From Asticcacaulis sp. UBA2476 (GTDB lineage: Bacteria > Pseudomonadota > Alphaproteobacteria > Caulobacterales > Caulobacteraceae), in contig DDPE01000074.1 in the NCBI GenBank assembly GCA_002342035.1, forward strand, positions 1 to 64,000: a DNA stretch of 64,000 nucleotides, read 5' to 3'. The translations under genes were made by a program, and so were the position numbers. Each line of letters begins with the position of its first letter. Within the stretch, counting starts at the first letter, position 1. The notes under the pieces are model-generated. The model was given only the letters and a program-made list of their open reading frames with translations. It was not told where the DNA came from and made no database searches. This document shows, piece after piece, positions 62,182-64,000 of the stretch.

Positions 62182-64000
62182 CTATCCGGTGAAAATACCC
62201 TTGCGGATAATGGCGTGAGCGCCCCAGTTGCCATTGACCATCTGGGTGACACCAAAATCGACCCCGACCGACAACAGCGATATGGCCTCATCTTCGCTCA
62301 GGCCCTTGGTGGTCATCAAAAACCGGCGGGCCTTGCGAAAGGCATCGCGCATGGCCCCTTCGATCGAGGCCTTTTTGTAGATTTCGCTCTGGGCCTTATC
62401 GCCCAGTTCGCGTAGGTAATTGGGCTGGGAAAAGCCCATGATCACCCATTCGTCCTTGGTCTCAATCAGCGGGTAATCCAGATCGCGCAGCGGGTCGCGC
62501 TGGGTTGATTTAGGGTGCAGGACTATCTGGATCAGGGCCGTCATCGAACACTCAATCGCCGTGCCGCACAGCTCAGAGTCGCCTTGTGACGCATGGGGAT
62601 CGCCCAGCGACAGCAGGGCCTCCGCCACATTGACGGGCAGGAAAATCGATGCGCCGGGGCCTAAGCGCCAGTTGTCGATATTGCCGCCGAAATTGGCCGG
62701 TGGCACGGAATCGACCAGCCCCTCCTGAGCGGGGGCGACCGCCACAAACCCGAAATGCGGCCGCACCGGAATTTCGACATTGCGCAGGACATCATAGTTT
62801 TTCTGAATGGTCGTATGGTCAATCGGCACGCCCGGATAGTCGTAGCGGTCGTGTTTTGTGCCGTAAGGGTCGATCTGCGGCGTGTAGCGGAAATTATAGA
62901 CGGCGTGGGCACAACAGCGCTCATGGCCGGTTTCGACCTCATAGATGGTGACGACTTCGCGCGGTTTCGGCTCGGTCAGCAGGTCGTGGTAGTGAAACCC
63001 CCAATAGGCGGCGACATTGCTGCCAAAGCTGCGACCGGCAAATTTCGGATTGGCTGACGGGCGGGTCTTGATCTCCAGGAAGCGCACCTCAACCACATCG
63101 CCGGGTTTGGCCCCCATGACCCCGATCGGGCCGGTGCAAATGTGGACGCCAAAGCCTTCGCCAGCCCCGCGCCCGACCGCGGAGCCGTCCATCGGCCCGG
63201 CTCCGCGTCGTTCGATCGCCTTACCTTCAGGTGTCCAGGCATAGACGCTTTCGGCCCCGGCATCGCCCTCGATCATGCGTTCATAGTCATCAGCCGCATG
63301 GTGGGTCAGGGTTTCAATGGTCACATAATCGCCCGACTGCACTCTAAGTGTCGGTTTAAGATTGCGGCTGATATAGCCCCAGTGCACGGTCTCCGGTGAG
63401 GCGGGCAGGTAGTGGTGACGCACACCGGATTGCACCGGCAAAGGCGCGTCTTCTACATCAGTTTCAACCGTCACCGCCTCTTCGGTTTCCAGAGCGTCAT
63501 CATCGGGGGCCGCCAGCGGTTTTTCCTGACGGGCGGTCGGGCGGCCGCGGCGCGGGGCCTCGGCATCTTCGTTTTCAAGCGGCGGCGATTTACGGTATTC
63601 ACGCGGGGACACGCCGTACTGCTCACGAAAGGCCCGGCTGAAAGACGCCGAGTCATTAAACCCCCACTGGAACAGAATATCGGAAATTGATTTCTGGGCA
63701 TGGAGCGGGCTCAACAGGTCCATCCGGCAGCGCTCTAACCGGCGCAGTTTGACATAGTGCCCGAAGCTTTCATCAACCGTTTCAAACAGTTTCTGCAAAT
63801 ACCTCATGGAGATGCCATGCTCGGACGCTACCTGTTGCAGGTTCAGGTTCGGGTCGGACAGGTGCATTTCTATGGTCTGAAACACCCGCTCCAGCAGCAT
63901 GGCCCGCGCCCCCGCTGATCCGCCCAGCGACTTGGACGGCGCGCCTTCCATCAGGGCGGTCAGCAGAAATTCCGGCAAACTGAGTTCAACCGGCCGCACC
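62182..64000 (-). CDS. AraC-type regulator fused to acetamidase/formamidase (5' partial)
   Basis: One frame, open to the window edge, encodes at least 606 residues. Positions about 1-140 form the AraC DNA-binding half: NLQQVASEHGISMRYLQKL and SISDILFQWGFNDSASFSRA with YGVSPREYRKSP. A linker of about 60 residues is acidic but holds the AT-hook-like PRRGRPTARQEK. From about 195 the FmdA/AmdA domain follows with SPETVHWGYISRNLKPTL, THHAADDYERM, HICTGPIGVMGAKPGDVVEV, GNIDNWRLGPGASIFLPV and GDPHASQGDSELCGTAIECS. The sensor part of the AraC protein presumably lies beyond the edge. The unfused pair at 52360-54409 has the same families in the reverse order. Both domains look intact, and no stop or frameshift occurs at the junction. 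Whether it acts as an enzyme, a regulator or both is unknown. Confidence 0.9.
   Translation of the reverse strand, partial: VRPVELSLPEFLLTALMEGAPSKSLGGSAGARAMLLERVFQTIEMHLSDPNLNLQQVASEHGISMRYLQKLFETVDESFGHYVKLRRLERCRMDLLSPLHAQKSISDILFQWGFNDSASFSRAFREQYGVSPREYRKSPPLENEDAEAPRRGRPTARQEKPLAAPDDDALETEEAVTVETDVEDAPLPVQSGVRHHYLPASPETVHWGYISRNLKPTLRVQSGDYVTIETLTHHAADDYERMIEGDAGAESVYAWTPEGKAIERRGAGPMDGSAVGRGAGEGFGVHICTGPIGVMGAKPGDVVEVRFLEIKTRPSANPKFAGRSFGSNVAAYWGFHYHDLLTEPKPREVVTIYEVETGHERCCAHAVYNFRYTPQIDPYGTKHDRYDYPGVPIDHTTIQKNYDVLRNVEIPVRPHFGFVAVAPAQEGLVDSVPPANFGGNIDNWRLGPGASIFLPVNVAEALLSLGDPHASQGDSELCGTAIECSMTALIQIVLHPKSTQRDPLRDLDYPLIETKDEWVIMGFSQPNYLRELGDKAQSEIYKKASIEGAMRDAFRKARRFLMTTKGLSEDEAISLLSVGVDFGVTQMVNGNWGAHAIIRKGIFTG

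Overview
The window looks like chromosomal DNA from a plant-polysaccharide-degrading member of the Caulobacterales, most likely Asticcacaulis or a close relative. The evidence is a moderate-to-high G+C content, large TonB-dependent receptors, the alphaproteobacterial block SUV3-type helicase / S4 protein / 7Fe ferredoxin / CarD / L28, and promoter boxes of the Caulobacter housekeeping type. The genus is an inference from gene content; no 16S gene is present.

Layout. 1-6807: a small glucuronoxylan-type group (GH3 cut by the window edge, SGNH esterase, cupin/JmjC-like protein, GH115 alpha-glucuronidase). 6907-19653: core and conserved genes (DUF3422 membrane protein, small protein, GT39-type mannosyltransferase, CobS, CobT, phytase-like esterase, L28, CarD, ferredoxin, S4 protein, SUV3-like helicase). 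19972-20048: tRNA-Arg(CCU). 20468-41622: a pectin utilisation locus with a TonB-dependent receptor, then a very tightly packed enzyme operon (GH95, PL1, GH43, GH3-PA14, CE8, GH2, PL10, CE12, PL1) and an RTX-type secreted repeat protein. Together these could import pectic oligosaccharides and strip methyl esters, acetyl esters, fucose/galactose and arabinose/xylose from homogalacturonan and rhamnogalacturonan I. 41660-64000: a mixed catabolic region with two related MFS carriers, TauD-, LigB/DODA- and Rieske-type oxygenases, two dehydrogenases, a VOC protein, GH3, a second TonB-dependent receptor, a carboxylesterase, ribokinase, and two AraC/acetamidase modules.

The most unusual object is at the right edge. 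A single continuous reading frame on the minus strand joins an AraC-type DNA-binding domain to a complete acetamidase/formamidase (FmdA) domain through an acidic linker with an AT-hook-like motif. About 9 kb away the same two families occur as separate neighbouring genes in the opposite order, next to a Rieske oxygenase. This suggests a regulator that carries, or is tied to, an amide hydrolase.

Other points of note are six twin-arginine-like signal peptides among the secreted carbohydrate enzymes, an intrinsic terminator between the pectin receptor and its enzyme operon, a nested palindromic element between cobS and cobT, a possible small RNA between rpmB and carD, and a tRNA-Arg with two mismatches in its anticodon stem. 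All functions are read from sequence motifs only; no database search or alignment was run.
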